Assembly (NCBI RefSeq): GCF_964199755.1
Contig: NC_133906.1
Location: 7,936,001-8,000,000, forward strand
Direction: 5' to 3'
Source: Larus michahellis
Taxonomy: Eukaryota; Chordata; Aves; Charadriiformes; Laridae
Length of the DNA: 64,000 nucleotides
Shown in pieces: positions 13,001 through 26,800 of the stretch (its first letter is position 1; the number at the start of each line of letters is the position of its first letter). Made by a program: the position numbers and the translations under genes. The notes under the pieces are model-generated. The model was not told where the DNA came from. It did not search any database and saw only the letters and a list, made by a program, of their open reading frames with translations.

Positions 13001-15283
13001 TTGGGCAAAAAGGCATTTCACTAAGTGGTGAGATGTAATCAAAGCAGTAATATTATATTTAATTGTGGCATTGTGAGGAGCACGTTTTCCTTGAAGTAAA
13101 ACAGAACCATGCTGCTTCAAGCTTTCATATTAGAATACCAAAATCAAAAAGATTATTAATTTTGCAATTATGATCTTCAATAGCTTCAATTTTACAGCAA
13201 GATCAAAGTTGTTAGACTTTTTCTTTTTAACTCGGTATAATAGTATAAATCTCACACACACAAAATGGTACTTAAAAAAATATTAACCAAACTATTTTTA
13301 GATAAGCCATTTACATGCGACTTATTTGATATATGCAGACTGTTAACAAGATATCTAAAGCCATTTAGGCACCCTCCATAAAGTATTTCAGATTTTACAT
13401 ATTCCCCTTGCAAATCAGATTCAAAAACCAGCAAACTTCTTACTGCACGCTAGACATGTGGTTACTGCTGTTGTATTCAAGTATTCTTCAACCGCTTCAT
13501 ATTATTATGTCAATAACTCACATTTATCTCTTTCACCTATCAACGCACGCGTGCTGACACAAGCATCTGTTACCTGCAGCCTGTCTATGGTGATGATAGC
13601 AAAGTTCAGAACTCTCTGTATCTGCAGAGCAAAGCTACGCTCCAGATGTGGCAGAAAGGACAGCCATGTCTCTTTTCAGAGCTCTGCCAAAAAGCCCCAC
13701 TAGCCCCACTAAAGCCACACGAACTCGGTATGAGAACAGCACTGCCAGCTGATCCCTCGATGTATAAAGTACCCGATCCGTCTACTTCATGTTCCAGAAA
13801 CTTACCTGAAAGTCGTGGATGATGTCATGAACTGCAACAGAGTCCAGAAGATTAATCTGTTCAAATCTAGGCTGAGCTCTCCTGTATCCACAGCCAACTG
13901 CATTCCAATTATTTTCATTGAATTCTTTAAACACAGCTCTGCCAAGAAGTCCCGTAGCACCAGTAATCAAAACTCGCCTGCTAGGAATATCAACATCTTC
14001 CTGGGGAAATAAGAACAGGAAAAGTTTTCTTTATGCTGTTATTTATTGCTGTTTTTTCTTAAGAAGTATGCACCACTGCCGTTTGCAGAAGCTCCTGCTG
14101 CTGCCTCACAGCTGTCCACACACAGACAAATGAACACATATTAACATACTGTCTTAGCAACTAATTTTGAATATCACTACTTAAATGCACAGCTTTGAGC
14201 TTTAAAACACAGCATCCCATTTCCTTTTGCTTTATGTGATGTTCAATACTGAATAAAAATTAATGTAAATAAAAAAAGAATTGTACTCTGCAGTGTCACT
14301 CACATAAAAATATACAATCTTACACTGTAAGATTAAAAAATAGACTTTATGAGATCTAAGATTACTTTGTAGATGCTACCAAATAGAAAATAAGAGTATA
14401 ATTTGCAGATGTGATGCATTTCAACGTGAAAACCAAGATACAAGTAATTTTTAAGCTTTATATAAAAACTAGAATTCACAAAATCACGATGAACTCAAAA
14501 ATATCAATTTTAAGGAACGCCCACGAGAACCGGAAGCTTGCGGTAGAACACAGATTTGTAACGTAACGTGACGGCAAAAAAGTCACTGCGGGGCAGCGAC
14601 TCCAAGTCCGAGCCCTTCCCTCGGCCGTGACGGCACCTACGGCCACGGCGGGCACAGGCAAACCGCCACACGTTCCGCCAGTCACGGCCTGAGGGGCGGG
14701 CGCACACGCTGCCGCTGAGGAGAAGCCGTTGCGCGTTTAAGTGACGGTCCGGGGCTGCAGCCGCAGCCGGTACGAGCTGCACCTGTTGTACGTTACCGGG
14801 AACGAGCCGCGGCAGCAGCGACGGGCGGAACGGCAGGACCGCGCCGCCTGCGCGACAGGGCCGCTAGGATCGAGCGGGTCAACAGCTAAAGGGGGTTTAA
14901 CAGACACAACTTCCTGCTACGAAACCAACGTCTCTGCGGTAATGAACGTAAAGATAACACAGGGGAATACGAAACCGCTGGAGCTCTAGAGCGCGCGGGC
15001 AGCCCCCAGCAGAGGCAGAGGGCTCCCCGCAGGGCTGCCGGACCAGGCCCCAGCGGACCCGCTCCACCCTGCGCCCGGGCAGAGCCGCCGCCGCCCCGCA
15101 CCCAGCACAGGGCCCCGTTCGGCGCCACCGCCCGGGAGGGGCGGCCCGGCCCAGGAGCCCCCGCCGACCCTCGTTGCGCACCCGGAGAAAACCGCCCCGC
15201 CGCGGGCCGCCGCCGCTCACCTCCACCAGCTCACAGCGCCCCGGCACGAAGCGGATCTTGAGCTCCTTCTCCCGGCCCACCAT
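7057..15283 (-). CDS. MAT2B: Methionine adenosyltransferase 2 regulatory subunit beta
   Basis: Regulatory beta subunit of methionine adenosyltransferase II. It binds the catalytic MAT2A tetramer and tunes S-adenosylmethionine synthesis, and is an extended short-chain dehydrogenase/reductase-like NADP-binding protein. Seven coding exons in transcription order: 15283-15221, 14000-13806, 12920-12806, 12507-12355, 9533-9340, 8370-8257, 7227-7057. All have GT-AG borders and compatible phases. They total 1005 nt, giving 334 residues, the human length. The start is MVGREKEL, as in the main human isoform. The Rossmann motif TGATGLLG lies at residues 34-41, ISTDYVFDG at 134-142, the Y159-x3-K163 pair in LYGKTK, and the C-terminus ends WRQTVFH. 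The human alternative N-terminus was not found in intron 1. Transcription starts in the CpG island just upstream. No defects seen. Confidence 0.97.
8939..8953. repeat. Poly(T) tract, 15 T, in MAT2B intron 5
   Basis: Fifteen consecutive T on the + strand, read as poly(A) in the sense of MAT2B. No LINE body is attached. Confidence 0.85.
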
Positions 15284-15620
15284 GGCGGCGGCGCCGGGGC
15301 CTGCTGCTGCTCCGCCGGGCGCTGCAGGGGGGCGGACGTGCCGTGCGCCGCGCGGCAGGGCGCGCCCTCATTGGGCCGCGGGGACGCAGGCGCCTCCCGC
15401 CGCCGCGCGCTCATTGGCTGAGGTGTGGCGGGGGGCGGGGCCCGAGCGGGGCTTTAAAGGGGCGGCGGCGGCCCGTGGCGGCCGAGGCTCCGCCGGCGGC
15501 AGCGCTGCAGAGCCGAGGCTCCGGGCAGCTGCGAGCGACCCGGCCGGCCCCGACAGGGAGAGGCTGAGAGGTGCCGCCTGCCGGAAGGTCACCCGCCAGC
15601 GCTTGGTAAAGGAGGTGTGA
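14560..15620. promoter_or_regulatory. MAT2B: CpG island and promoter of MAT2B
   Basis: Sharp rise in G+C and CpG compared with the flanks, centred on MAT2B exon 1 and intron 1. Inverted CCAAT boxes (ATTGG on +) lie at about 15370-15374 and 15412-15416, and a GC-box cluster (GGGGCGGGG) lies near 15432-15440, all upstream of the MAT2B ATG. A TATA-like TTTAAAGG at about 15450 faces the + strand, so divergent transcription is possible. Transcription start sites cannot be placed from sequence. Confidence 0.75.
15282..15605 (+). other. Possible divergent first exon opposite MAT2B
   Basis: On the + strand an ATG in strong context (CCCACCATGG) overlaps the MAT2B start codon. Its frame stays open for exactly 108 codons to a donor-like TTG/GTAAAG at 15605/15606, and reaches a stop near 15620 if unspliced. 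The predicted peptide is Ala/Gly/Arg/Pro-rich, as expected from any open frame in a CpG island, so coding potential is doubtful. The TATA-like element at about 15450 would place transcription start inside this frame. It is best read as a possible promoter-divergent non-coding RNA exon. No downstream + strand exon was identified. Confidence 0.2.
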
Positions 15621-18600
15621 AAGCCTTGCATAGAACGTGCTTTAGCGCGGACACGCCGCCAGGCAAAATATAAAGTTACCAGCTCAACAGGTGTCAGTTC
15701 TCAGAGAAACAGTCCAGACCAATTACAGATTCTCCTTTCCTCATGGAGAGAAGGGAAAAAGTCGCCCTTTGCCCCAAGCTGTGCACTGGCACCTGGGCAC
15801 TCACTGTGCAGCATTACAAGTTTGCACATTGAAAGCCCCATCTCTCATTTGCATAAAATGAAAGACTATAAAGTGAAACTTTATCATTAGACTGAACTAC
15901 CTCCTTTGGCTGCTAAGAGATACCGTTAATATATTTCAATGGAAATTACTTCATCTTCCTTTTAGAATGGTAGAAAATAATGTGTATTTTCCAGTTGCCT
16001 TTATCTATAGCTTTGTTTAAAAGCAGCTGGTAAATCCCAGGGAGGAGGAGGGGGAGGGACCCTTTGAGAAAGCAATCACTGCTTACAGTACTCACCCTAT
16101 CCATGTAATTATATACTTACAAGATGACAAAGCTTATTTTTTTATATGCAAGGTTTTGAAGTCACATGAAGGCATCAACAAAGCTCTTTACTGTCATACT
16201 TCTGACCCACGCAAGGCCTGTGTGCCTAACATGGTTTTTAACAACAGGATTAAAGTTAAGAAAATGCATAACAAGTAGCAGCTAAGACTTACTTCAGCTA
16301 CACATTCACATTTACATCTTCACCTGATAAGTTTATTTCAGCTTGGCTTGATTAAAACAGTAATGGGCAGTCAAGGGAGAAGACTAGCTGATACTACAGG
16401 GATTAACACACAGCTAAAGAGAAATCAGAAAATCTACTAAAAATTGAATACAATCATATTGTAAGTGACCTTTACTTACGACAAACAACTGACATTTACA
16501 GGACAAAAGATATACACGTATAAATCACTTTAGCCAGTTCCTGCCTTTTTGGAATGCGGATGCCCCAGTTTTTCCTTGTAGTAAGCTATGGATATTATAT
16601 TCCCTTCCATTAACCTTAGAATTCTAGTTCAAAATATCAGTAATTCATAACATGAAATTCAGAAGAAAAATGTGCAAAGAAATTATGAACCATTCAGCAG
16701 CGCTGAGGTAACACCCCCGAGCACAGCCACTGTCTCCTCCTGACACTGGAAAGAACCCACAGTTCATCTGAACAAGAACAAGCACCTGGAAACAGAAGTT
16801 TTGCCTTCAGGCCTTAGAGCAAGAGGAAAATAGGAGAAGCACTAACACTGCAGTCCCAAGCTTAGAACCATAAATTGGCCTGCAAAATGTCTTCACATTT
16901 TCATCACCAATAGAACAGTTACAAAAACTACATGTAATTTATCTTCATAACAGAAGATAAACTATTTTTTTCTTAAATATTTACATTGAATTCAGTAGCA
17001 TTCTAGATCATATTTTTAATTTCTTTATTACAAATATTTTCACTTGTGAAACACTGATTTCATGGTGTACATAAACAAAAATTTTGTTATAGCCCATATC
17101 ACAGTCATTTAAGCATAATGCATCACCGGGTGACTACATGCACCACTCATTAAATTAACATTTCAGACTGTAATTTGCAGAGACTAAAGCATAATTAAGT
17201 GTCTCTCTCCTCCTGTTTCCTTTTCCCTAGATTCTGTAATCGAAGCGTGGCAGCAATCTGTTAGTGCAAATATCCAGAGCCTTACCTGCTCCATTCCCAC
17301 CAGCATTTCGGGCATTGCCTCAAACTACAGCAGGAATTACCAGCCTGGGAAATTATTGTAGTTCAACCGCACGTTTGTCCCTTTGTCTGCTTTTGCCTGC
17401 AGAGAGCACATGGACTGAAAGAAGCAATAGCTCAGTTGACCTTTGAAACCAAAATGCTAATCCAAGCCCTGCATCACATGTGGCTCTGAAGCCTGTTAAG
17501 CTTTTGGTTTATTCTCTATGGTACCATTTAAGCAGCTCAGTATGAACTTGAATTTTTACTTCCCAACAGCCAGCATCAGCAAGTGCAGCCATTGTGTGTA
17601 TAAGTGTATTCAAAGCACCAGCACCGATTCTTCTGCAGTTTGCCTTTTAGAGGAAACACAGGGGGGCTCTAATTAGGGCAGCCAGGTTGAGGATTTGAGC
17701 AGCTCTCCATTTTACATTTAAATTAAGTACAACCCCGATCTTGCTACAATACAGTGAGATGGATGATCAGAGAAATAATTTCTTATTTTTTAAACTTAAA
17801 AAAAAAAAACTATGTTCCACAACACATAGGTAATTGATTCTTACAGGGAATACTTAAGTCAGTTGAGCTACCAGTATCAAGGTTTATTTTTAATATACAT
17901 TTCATATATGCATGAAACTGGCAAAACTAGTTGAAGTTGACAAAAAGCACTCCAAATTCTCCCTTTACTTCCACTCTTTACTTCTCTACCCAGTCTGCTC
18001 TAAATTATTTATGTATATTTTGAAGATAAAACAAAAACCGACATTGCTGTAATGCTAGCATAATTATTTGCAAGAGTTTCCCCTATTCTTTTTGTCAATA
18101 AGCATGCTCTTGCTAGCCTAAAAAGGATTTAAAATCACACTTAGGCAAAACCGCCAATTAACCTAGAAAGCTTTAAGAATTAAGGCTGTATGAAAAAAGT
18201 CTGTAGTCATCATAAAAGCATAATCCTGCGCTACCTGCAGGATTTTTCTTCACTTGGTATACTTTCACCCTTTGACAAACACTTGATAATTTCATGCATG
18301 ATATGTCACACACCAAAAAATGGGGTTCAGTTAGGTGTACCTTAACTCAGTGTCCCCATTTCCATGTGTAAGTGTTGTGGAACCTTTGGTTAACATTGAC
18401 TTGCCCTAATCTCTCTTGAAACAAAAGGCTCATGTACATTTAAAAAAAACAAAACAAAAAACCCATTAAACTAAGGATGTCTCTCATTTTTGCCATGAAG
18501 GCTTTTCATCAGATGTTCATCAGATTTACGAAGATTTTGCCTTAAAAATCCCCATATGATTAGAACAGCACAGAAAGCGTGCAACTGTCAGCAACCCTGC

Positions 18601-20440
18601 ATAAAATATGCCACATTTGAGAAAGACTCTACTATAATAGCTGTAGAGCGTTGCGTTACGTCCATTTTCAGCTGTTCACAGATTCCCCAGCACCACCCCA
18701 TTGCTCCTTCCCCTGCTGCTCACTAGATGGAGTTTGGTTTAACCAGCTGCTCATTTTGCACCCACAGACCAGCGGCTACACAGGCTGTGTGTAACATCAG
18801 GATTTCTTGTAAGACCATCTTCTCATCAAATGAGTCAGACCAATGCACATTTTCTCTACAATGTTCTTTTACCCCATTTACATCTTTCAGGCAAGAAAAC
18901 TTTTATCTTTTTCTCCACGAGGAGAGATAACTCCAGTATTAATTTATTTCAACAACTTCCTTATTAAAATATGCCTCTCAACACTTGAGGCAAATTAGTA
19001 AATTGAACATTAACTATTTCTCAAATCAAACACCTGAAGTTAATCCTCATCCTCAGTCTCTAGCAGGTGAAGTAATCCAGCAGATACACAAAGATGACAT
19101 TAACAGACAAGGCCTAGTAATTTCTTTCCTTGGACTTAATTTGCATTTTTGGTAACTCATTTCCTAGGTATTATCAATTCTCTGTAAGCTTATAAAGTCA
19201 ATATCAATGGCAATATATTCAACATACTCAGCTTTGTGCACTGGCTCTCTGCAGCACCCATATGCAGGATATTAGTAGGTACAATAACAAAAACACAGTT
19301 CTACATTTCACTTAAGTTCCAGTATTTACTTTTGTATTAAAAGAAACTCACAGGAAATGAAAGGATAAGGGAAGTGCAGGTTGTATGCGTTGTACAGTTC
19401 AACTAAAGAATGGTTGTAACATTAGAGAGTACATAGTCTTTGAGGCAAGACTGACATTGGGCTTTGTTGCGAAGATTTAAGACTAGAACAAAGAACATTA
19501 GGTCAATTACACTATGTAATTTGATTCTGGTTTTTATCGCTAGTTTGTGAAGGAAATAAACAAATTCTTTAATTAAAAATTTTTATTGTGCTAAAACATT
19601 CTTAATATTAGAAGCAATTAAGCAGATTGTTTCCACCTTGCCAAAATTCGAGTCCATACAATGAACACGTGTACAGTGGGTATCCACACACCCAATTAAG
19701 TCTAGTTCTGTTGTTAACGCCCCTTCACATAGCATAGATCAGTTACAACAGCTGTCTACAAAGATATTAAGACAATTTAAGAGTCCAGTGAGCACAGCAT
19801 TATTAAAATAGACATTTCTCTTAAGATACTAATCTTAGCCACAGTATGCAAACATTTAGGTAAATGCAGTCAACTTGAGTTTGACCTGAAAATCCTCTTT
19901 TGAAGATCAACAGCTGCAACATTTAGCCCCAGGATTTAAATTAGCATATTCTGAATATAGATCCCATTAAGAATATCAGTCCAATTTTCTACATTAGTTC
20001 TATTATCATGTAGGCCGCAGAGGAAAAAGGGTCTCTTAGCGGCATTCCTGCCCTTGGTATTGAAGGATCCATAAACAGCAATATTAATTTAACATGAGAG
20101 ATGCATATAAATCTTTCATGAGGTCAGATTACATTTGCCATCCTTATTCTCCAGTGCTTATTCACATTTTCTGAACTTAAACTGTCGAAAACAAGCTAAG
20201 GATCTTCAGCATACAAAGAAGTGAAACAGTGAACACTTTTTGGAGTGCAAGAATGCAGCGATGTCACCAGGAGTCCTGAACACACAGTGACCAATGGTTT
20301 CTCAGTAAGAGTATAACCAAGCATAGTTTTTTTCTAAAAATATATAATTTCAGACCATTCCTCTAGTACTCTTGCTAGTTTGCATTATGTACAGCATCCA
20401 AGTTCACCTTGAACAAGTAGTCGAAGTCTTCTGTAGTAGT
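15621..20440. other. Intergenic spacer between MAT2B and HMMR
   Basis: Nearly 5 kb of AT-rich sequence between the MAT2B promoter and the HMMR 3' end. No exon-like segments with both splice sites, no RNA gene and no transposon tail were recognised. Short open frames (for example 17264-17446 and 18727-18930) look random. Confidence 0.5.
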
Positions 20441-20447
20441 ACATTAA

Positions 20448-20508
20448 TTTATTTGCGATTTTAGGTATTTTTCTTAATACCAAGAAGAGATTACATTTTG
20501 TTTTTATT
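20448..20508 (-). terminator. HMMR: Candidate HMMR polyadenylation signals
   Basis: Two AATAAA hexamers on the - strand, at 20508-20503 and 20453-20448, lie about 360-415 nt after the proposed HMMR stop. Spacing suits a short 3' UTR. Their strength depends on the last HMMR exon being correct. Confidence 0.45.
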
Positions 20509-20865
20509 ACCTGCAATGGAAAAGTGTTACTAAGTTTGAGTTTTTCACTATTGCTCCCACCACATCAGGTAAAGATTTGTCTGCTGGGAGGGGGAAGGCA
20601 CTTCACATAATGGGCAAGCCAGAATTTCAGACCCTGGAGCATACTGTAAGATGAAGGTCTAGTTGATATCTATACCCGCTCTCCTCTCTCTTACACTGCT
20701 TCCCTTCATGCATCCCTATGCTTTTGCCATCTTTCCCTCCACTCCGTTCGCAGGCCTTTTGCATCTTACTTTTATACCTGCAGCAGTATAACGTCGTGCT
20801 AGGTAGCAGCTAAAGAACCAGGCCTCAACCCTCTGGCTGAGCAGGTGTCACAGCCTATGGCCTGA

Positions 20866-23800
20866 TTAGCTGTAACGAGCGAGCTGTTCCACTGAAAGAA
20901 AAGTTGTAGGTGCTACACAGTAGCAAAGTTCACATCTTGCAAGATCATGCAAACCCACTCCTTCCTCTTCCCCCCTGTCAAACACACTTTCTGTTGCCTG
21001 ACCTGACACACCACCTCTCAGGTCAGGCTGTAAGAAACTGGGCTGGAAAGCACAATAGCAAACCATACACTTTGATGCCACCTTCCAACATCTGCTGTGA
21101 AACACACGAGAGATGCCATGTTCCTTCCTTCCCCATTGCAGCAGACTATGCAAGACAGTCACACCTTCTTTGGTAAGTTTAAGAGGTACAAGGACACAGT
21201 TACATCAATATCTAAGCTTACCTTCTTTAAAAGGAGTTTTTGGAGGAATATTTTCCTTGCTATCATGCTGGAAAGCTTTGGAAGGATCAAAACGCCTAAT
21301 GCCCTGAACTGCACATAGTTGCTCCTGAAGATTTCTGCTTGTTTGCTTTTCTTTTGCTAGCAATGCACGCAGTTTTGAGACATCCTAAAGAAAACAGTAC
21401 TTGTAAGTTAGATTAAGAACAGGAGAAAAGCCTGCTTCATCATTTACTGAACTAGCCCTTTTGACTAATGCTAAACACAAACATACATAAACAATTATTG
21501 GTGGTGTTAAAAAACAAACCAAAACCAAACATACAGGTGTAGAGAAACCAGCACCACTGTATAATTGCTGTATAACAGCCCTAAGCAGTACAGTAGTCTG
21601 AAATTTCAGATGCTGCTTTCAGCAGATAGTTTATTAAGTCCAGAACCTCCAAGAGAGGTAAGAAAACACAACCAAGCTAAGAGTAGGCATAGTTATTTGC
21701 ACTTGTGATCCCTCTGCATATCATATATTCAGTCAAAATTAAAACAGGGTCTCTTGGTGTTTGGAGGCCAGCGGTTTGTTCTAATCTAGCTCTTGCAGGG
21801 AATTTAAGAACCATAGAAAGCAAGTACTTTGCAGGATTAGTCTATAAATGTTTAGAGAAACAAAGGAATCAAGGAAATTAATAACTTACAGATTTCTAAC
21901 TTTTAATTTCACAAACCTGCTTCAGGTGGGTATTCTCCTCCTTCAACTTCACAACATGCTTGATTTTTTGCTTCTGGTTCTGGTGGCCAAGTAGTTTAGC
22001 ATATGCATCACTTAGTTTATTCAATTCTTCCTGGGCTGCACCGTGCTCATTTAAGAGCGCATTCTTCTCTGCTTCAAATGCATCTAGTTGTTGCTGAAAT
22101 ATATATTGAACCTTTTAGAAATCTTTAAATTAAACACAGCTTTTTACTGAACTGAAATCTACAAAGAAAGATCAGTTTGGGAAGGGGAATAGCTGGCTCG
22201 AAGGACAGTAACTTAGGAAGCCGTTGCAGACAAATGCCTTCGAATGGGAAACAGTATGTTTACTTCTCAAGAGTAGAGCTTGAGTCAACTGCACAAGTCA
22301 ACAGATACTAACAAACATCTACTTCATAACCTACCTGAAAAGGCTTAGTTTTGTTATGCAAATCTTCGTATAGATTACGCCAGGTCTTTATCTCTTCTTT
22401 TAAGCTAGAGGTCACATCTTCATTTATGGTTTTCCTAAAAAGCAAGAAGTGGAGTTTCATTATGTTCATTGTTAGCTCTCAGCACTTCACACTAAAAGTC
22501 TGATGTGCTATAATATGCAGGTTTAGTTTGAGAAAAGTCACCTCGATCTTTCCACTTCTAGTTGTCTTTTCAGATCTTCAGTTTGCTCTTCCAGTTCTTC
22601 CTGAAGTTTCGTCATTTGTACAAGGCAAGACTCCTTTGTTCTCTTTGTTTCTGCTTCTTTCAGTGCAAGCTTTGTCTCAGCTTCTAAAAGCATCCTGAGG
22701 AAAATATCATCCATCCTTAATGAACTCTTACATTTTATTTTATTTAATTTTTTAACACTATTTTAAATCCAAAAACACAAGTAACCATGATTGAAAAGCT
22801 GTTAGTAGAACTAAAATACAGGTTTGCACAAACGGTGCTACAAGAGAAGAACAACAGTGCAGAAGCCAATCAAGTTCAAGATGTACCATGTTTTTAAACT
22901 TCTATGAGGAAGCAAACAGTGCTTTTGAAGCAAGAAAGATCATACGTTTCTTATTTATGACTGTTTAATGCCAGCAGCTTTCAGTGGAAAACACTTTCAT
23001 AGTTAGACTTTACATGCAGAGGTTTGCTCAAGCAGGCACTAGTCAAGACTGTTCAGTGTCGATGTACTCAAGGGTTCAAAAACTCTATACCTAAAGCATT
23101 GCCTTCTCTCTCCAACCTCAGCTGTTGTGTTCTTAATATACTGGCTATGGGTGAACAAGACAGAAGCAGCACAAAACTTTAGAGAGGTATTTTAGAAATA
23201 AAAAAAGAGACAGAGCTGGGAAGATCAGAAATGCCCAATTCAGTTTGGCCAAAACAGCATTCTAATGCAGTTGAGGACATCATTTATCCGCATGCAACAT
23301 TTGAAAAGATTAGAGCATAGCTGTTGACTTAAATCCAGAACCGAACTAGGAACTACATTAAAAGAAGCGGGGAAGGAAATCTTCCAGCACATACACAATA
23401 TGTTCCTAATACAACTCATGTACAAGCAGTGACCACAGTTGCCTAATACAGGTGATTGTACACTGGGACCTTTTAAGACCAAACTCCCCCACTTCCTCAA
23501 ATAGTTGCTTGCCCACAGCAAGGGACTTTCTTATGCTCTGTACAGTGAGCTGGAAGGAGAACATACACCATTAAACTGCTGTTAGGTAGTCAGAGAAATA
23601 TGTCCTCAGTTAGTGGCCTAACTCAACTTCTTGGGTGTTACTCCTTACCAGCTGCACTGTGATGCTTCATATTAGGCAGAGGGAGGGCCTTTGTTTACCT
23701 CACTGCAGTGTGATAATTCATAGATGGTTAATTGGCATCTGCTTGTGAGCAGAATTTGTGGTGACACGTTATTCAGAGTGGCAAAGGGTGAGCTCCGCAT

Positions 23801-26800
23801 TAAGTGTTTGTCTGCCCCTGTGGGTGTTATTTGTGGAGCAGTTACCATAACTGATATTTCCGATAGAGACAATATTCCAACATAGTTAAGTATTTTCCTT
23901 TTCCTAGGTGATCCACATAAAGTAAAAAGCCAAATCAATTGATTGAACAGACCATTTTTCTAATGCATATAAACATTGTCTGTCAATATTTTCAACCCTC
24001 TGCACTGGGAAAAGGAAGAAACTTAAGCTTAAGCCAAATACTGCTTTTATTGGTAGAGCACCATGTTAAGTTCTAGTTAAGGCAGCAAGCCTGAGTTGGC
24101 ACACTTTAGCTTAAGGAAAAGTTTGTCTCTCTAGTACCTCGCACATTCTTCTTTTGCTTTGGTTTTAGTGTACTCCGCTTCCTGAAGCAGCTGTAGATTG
24201 TCTTGGCCTATTTTTGTTAGGTTGGCAACTTCTTCTTGCAGAGAGGTGTTCTCCAGTTTAAGACTGCATATTTCTTCAGCTATTGTCTTCTTGTAGCTGG
24301 TATTCCAATGCAAATAAGAAAAATCTTGTTACTTTAGACAAAATACAGATTGATTTGTTCAGGCCTTACAAGAGCAATACAAGCTCACACTAACAAATAT
24401 AAAAGACATTTTATAACCTGGAGATATGGCAGTGTTCTGGCACTGATAAATCCAAAGTTAAAAAAACCAAACCCACAGACGTATCCACAAAGCCATACGC
24501 AGTAATGTTATAACAAATTCTGCGATAAAGATATTTTTCACATTTTTGTGGATGTTTTCAAACACAGAAGACCTACTATAGCTGAAGCTTATTTTAAGCA
24601 CCAAGAGGCCTACTGTCTGCAGCTTGCACTGGCAAATATCTCACTGGATCCTTCATGGGTGCCTTGCATACTTCTCAATAACAGTATCACTTTTTAAGAA
24701 CTTCTACAACCTGATTATTTTGAGATGAGAGATCTGCAAGAACTGTAGGAAAATAATCTTGATTCAGTGCAATTTTGAGCCTAAACAAGAAGTCCTTTTG
24801 CAAGAGATTTTAGTGCAAAGGAAACACCATCACTACTTACAACTCTCATTGAGATTCAAGAGCACTTAAGTGTTCTAATTGGCTACACTTCAGAAGAAGA
24901 AACATCCAGTTTCCTGAACTAGATACTGAGTGTGTCATTGCACTTGACTAGTACTCAAAAGGAATAAATGAATATCTTAATGCCATCAAATACACCATCA
25001 CAAAATCCTCTGCTCTAATTTGTACTAACGCTCATATACAGTGTTAAGTACCAAAGTACATGAATAAACAGCATATTTTATTGTAATCTTAGAAGTAATC
25101 CCCATCCTAAAATCTTAATGAAACTTAAATACCTTTCAAACTCAGCAACAGTCTTTCCAAGTTTGTGCAATGTATTGCTATGCTCTTCTTGGATTTGCAA
25201 AACAGCATTGCTGTGCTTTTCATTGATTTGCTCCAACTCAGCATTCTTCCTGAAATTAAAATTCAGCATTCCACACTGGAGGTAAGTAGGTTTGAACACA
25301 TTAACAAATGCTGTTATCACTTAGATAAGGCTTGCAGTGGCAGCAATAAATTTATTGTGACAAACCAGTAACTTCTCTGCCACAACTTCTCACGTATTAA
25401 AGCACAATCTTCCTAGCAGATTTAACAAAGCATTTCCCCCTCCCCTTATTTTATAAGATAGCTATAGACTAGATTGAACACCTAACAATATGTGAAATAT
25501 GTTAACAATATGTGAAAGGAAGAAAACAACTTGCTTGAAAGTCTTTCCTAGTCATTGCCCCCCTCCAGGTCAGAAACGTCAAACACAACATGCATGTAGC
25601 CTACCCTTCACAGCAACGGCATATTACTTCAGTACTGGCATTTCAAGCAAGTATAAGCACACTAAACAGTTTTAAGACAATAGAAAACTGATTCAAATCA
25701 CTCAGCTAGACTAGGTCTAACCACTATCAATAATCGACAACCATCAAGAAATAAATTTAGACCTGTTTAGGTATCTTTAAAACCCGAATTAGGCTCAGAA
25801 GCTTCGCTTATGCTACTGATTTAACATTTTTCCTTTCAAAGCTTCAGAATTAGAAAGCTATTTCACAAACCCTTTCAACTTTACTTCCATCTGTGCAAGT
25901 TCAAGAGCTTGAGATTTGATTTCTTGTTCCAACCGCTTCACCATCTTCTCAGCTTTCTTCTCCTTAGCATGTAATTTATTCAGCTCATTCATTGTATCAT
26001 TCAGCGCTTCTTCAAGAAGGTGTCTCTCACTTGTTACCTCATCTTGCAACTCTAGTAACTTCTGATGCATTGATGCAGATGACTCCTGCATGCCAGAGTA
26101 TCACAGTTTTTAAAACTACCAGTAACTTTTCTAGATATTAAAAACTAATTTGCAGTATTCAAACTTTAAAGCACAAGAATAAGGTCAAATCCACAGGAAG
26201 AACTGAAACACCCATCATACCAGCTATGATTCTTAGAGACTTCGGACCACGCAGTTTCTGCCTGCCAGCACCCACTTCAACATTACACAGTTTAGACCAT
26301 TAATAATACAGCAATCTCATGCGTAACCAAAATCAGAACCTTTAGTGCCTGTCATTGGGATTGAAGTCTATTTTTAGACTAATTTATAGTCTGTATTTAC
26401 CTTCTCTTGCTGCAGCTTAGCGACCATCTCCTCGTGTTTCTGAAGAAGCTTTTGGTGTTCTTGTTCTTCTGAGACAATTTTTTTTTTCAGGTCTTCTATT
26501 TCAGCATTCATACTCAGAAGTTTTTCTCTGCTCTCAGACAACTCTTTCTCTATGTAGAGGAATTGCCAATATAACACAAGTTCCCTTCTCTATCTTCAAA
26601 GAACTACAACATCTATTCTTCATAGTACTTCCATTCTAGCTTTAAATTTAGATAGGTGGGGGGAAATAAATCCAAACCACATCCTTAACCCATCTGGAAA
26701 CTCCTCAAAATCAGCTGAAAGTACACCATTTTAAAAATAAATTTTAACAGAGTCTTTAAATCAAGCAATTAGCCTTCACCAAAACAGCAATATAGCTAGG

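Noticed and set aside
14476-15631. Several open frames of 65-148 codons on both strands in the MAT2B CpG island
   Set aside because: GC-rich sequence lacks stop codons by composition. Only the MAT2B exon 1 frame is supported by homology, and the peptides are Ala/Arg/Gly/Pro-rich.
23240-23938. Open frames of 88-93 codons on the - strand in an HMMR intron
   Set aside because: No homology to HMMR, which is continuous from exon to exon without them, and no matching splice phases.
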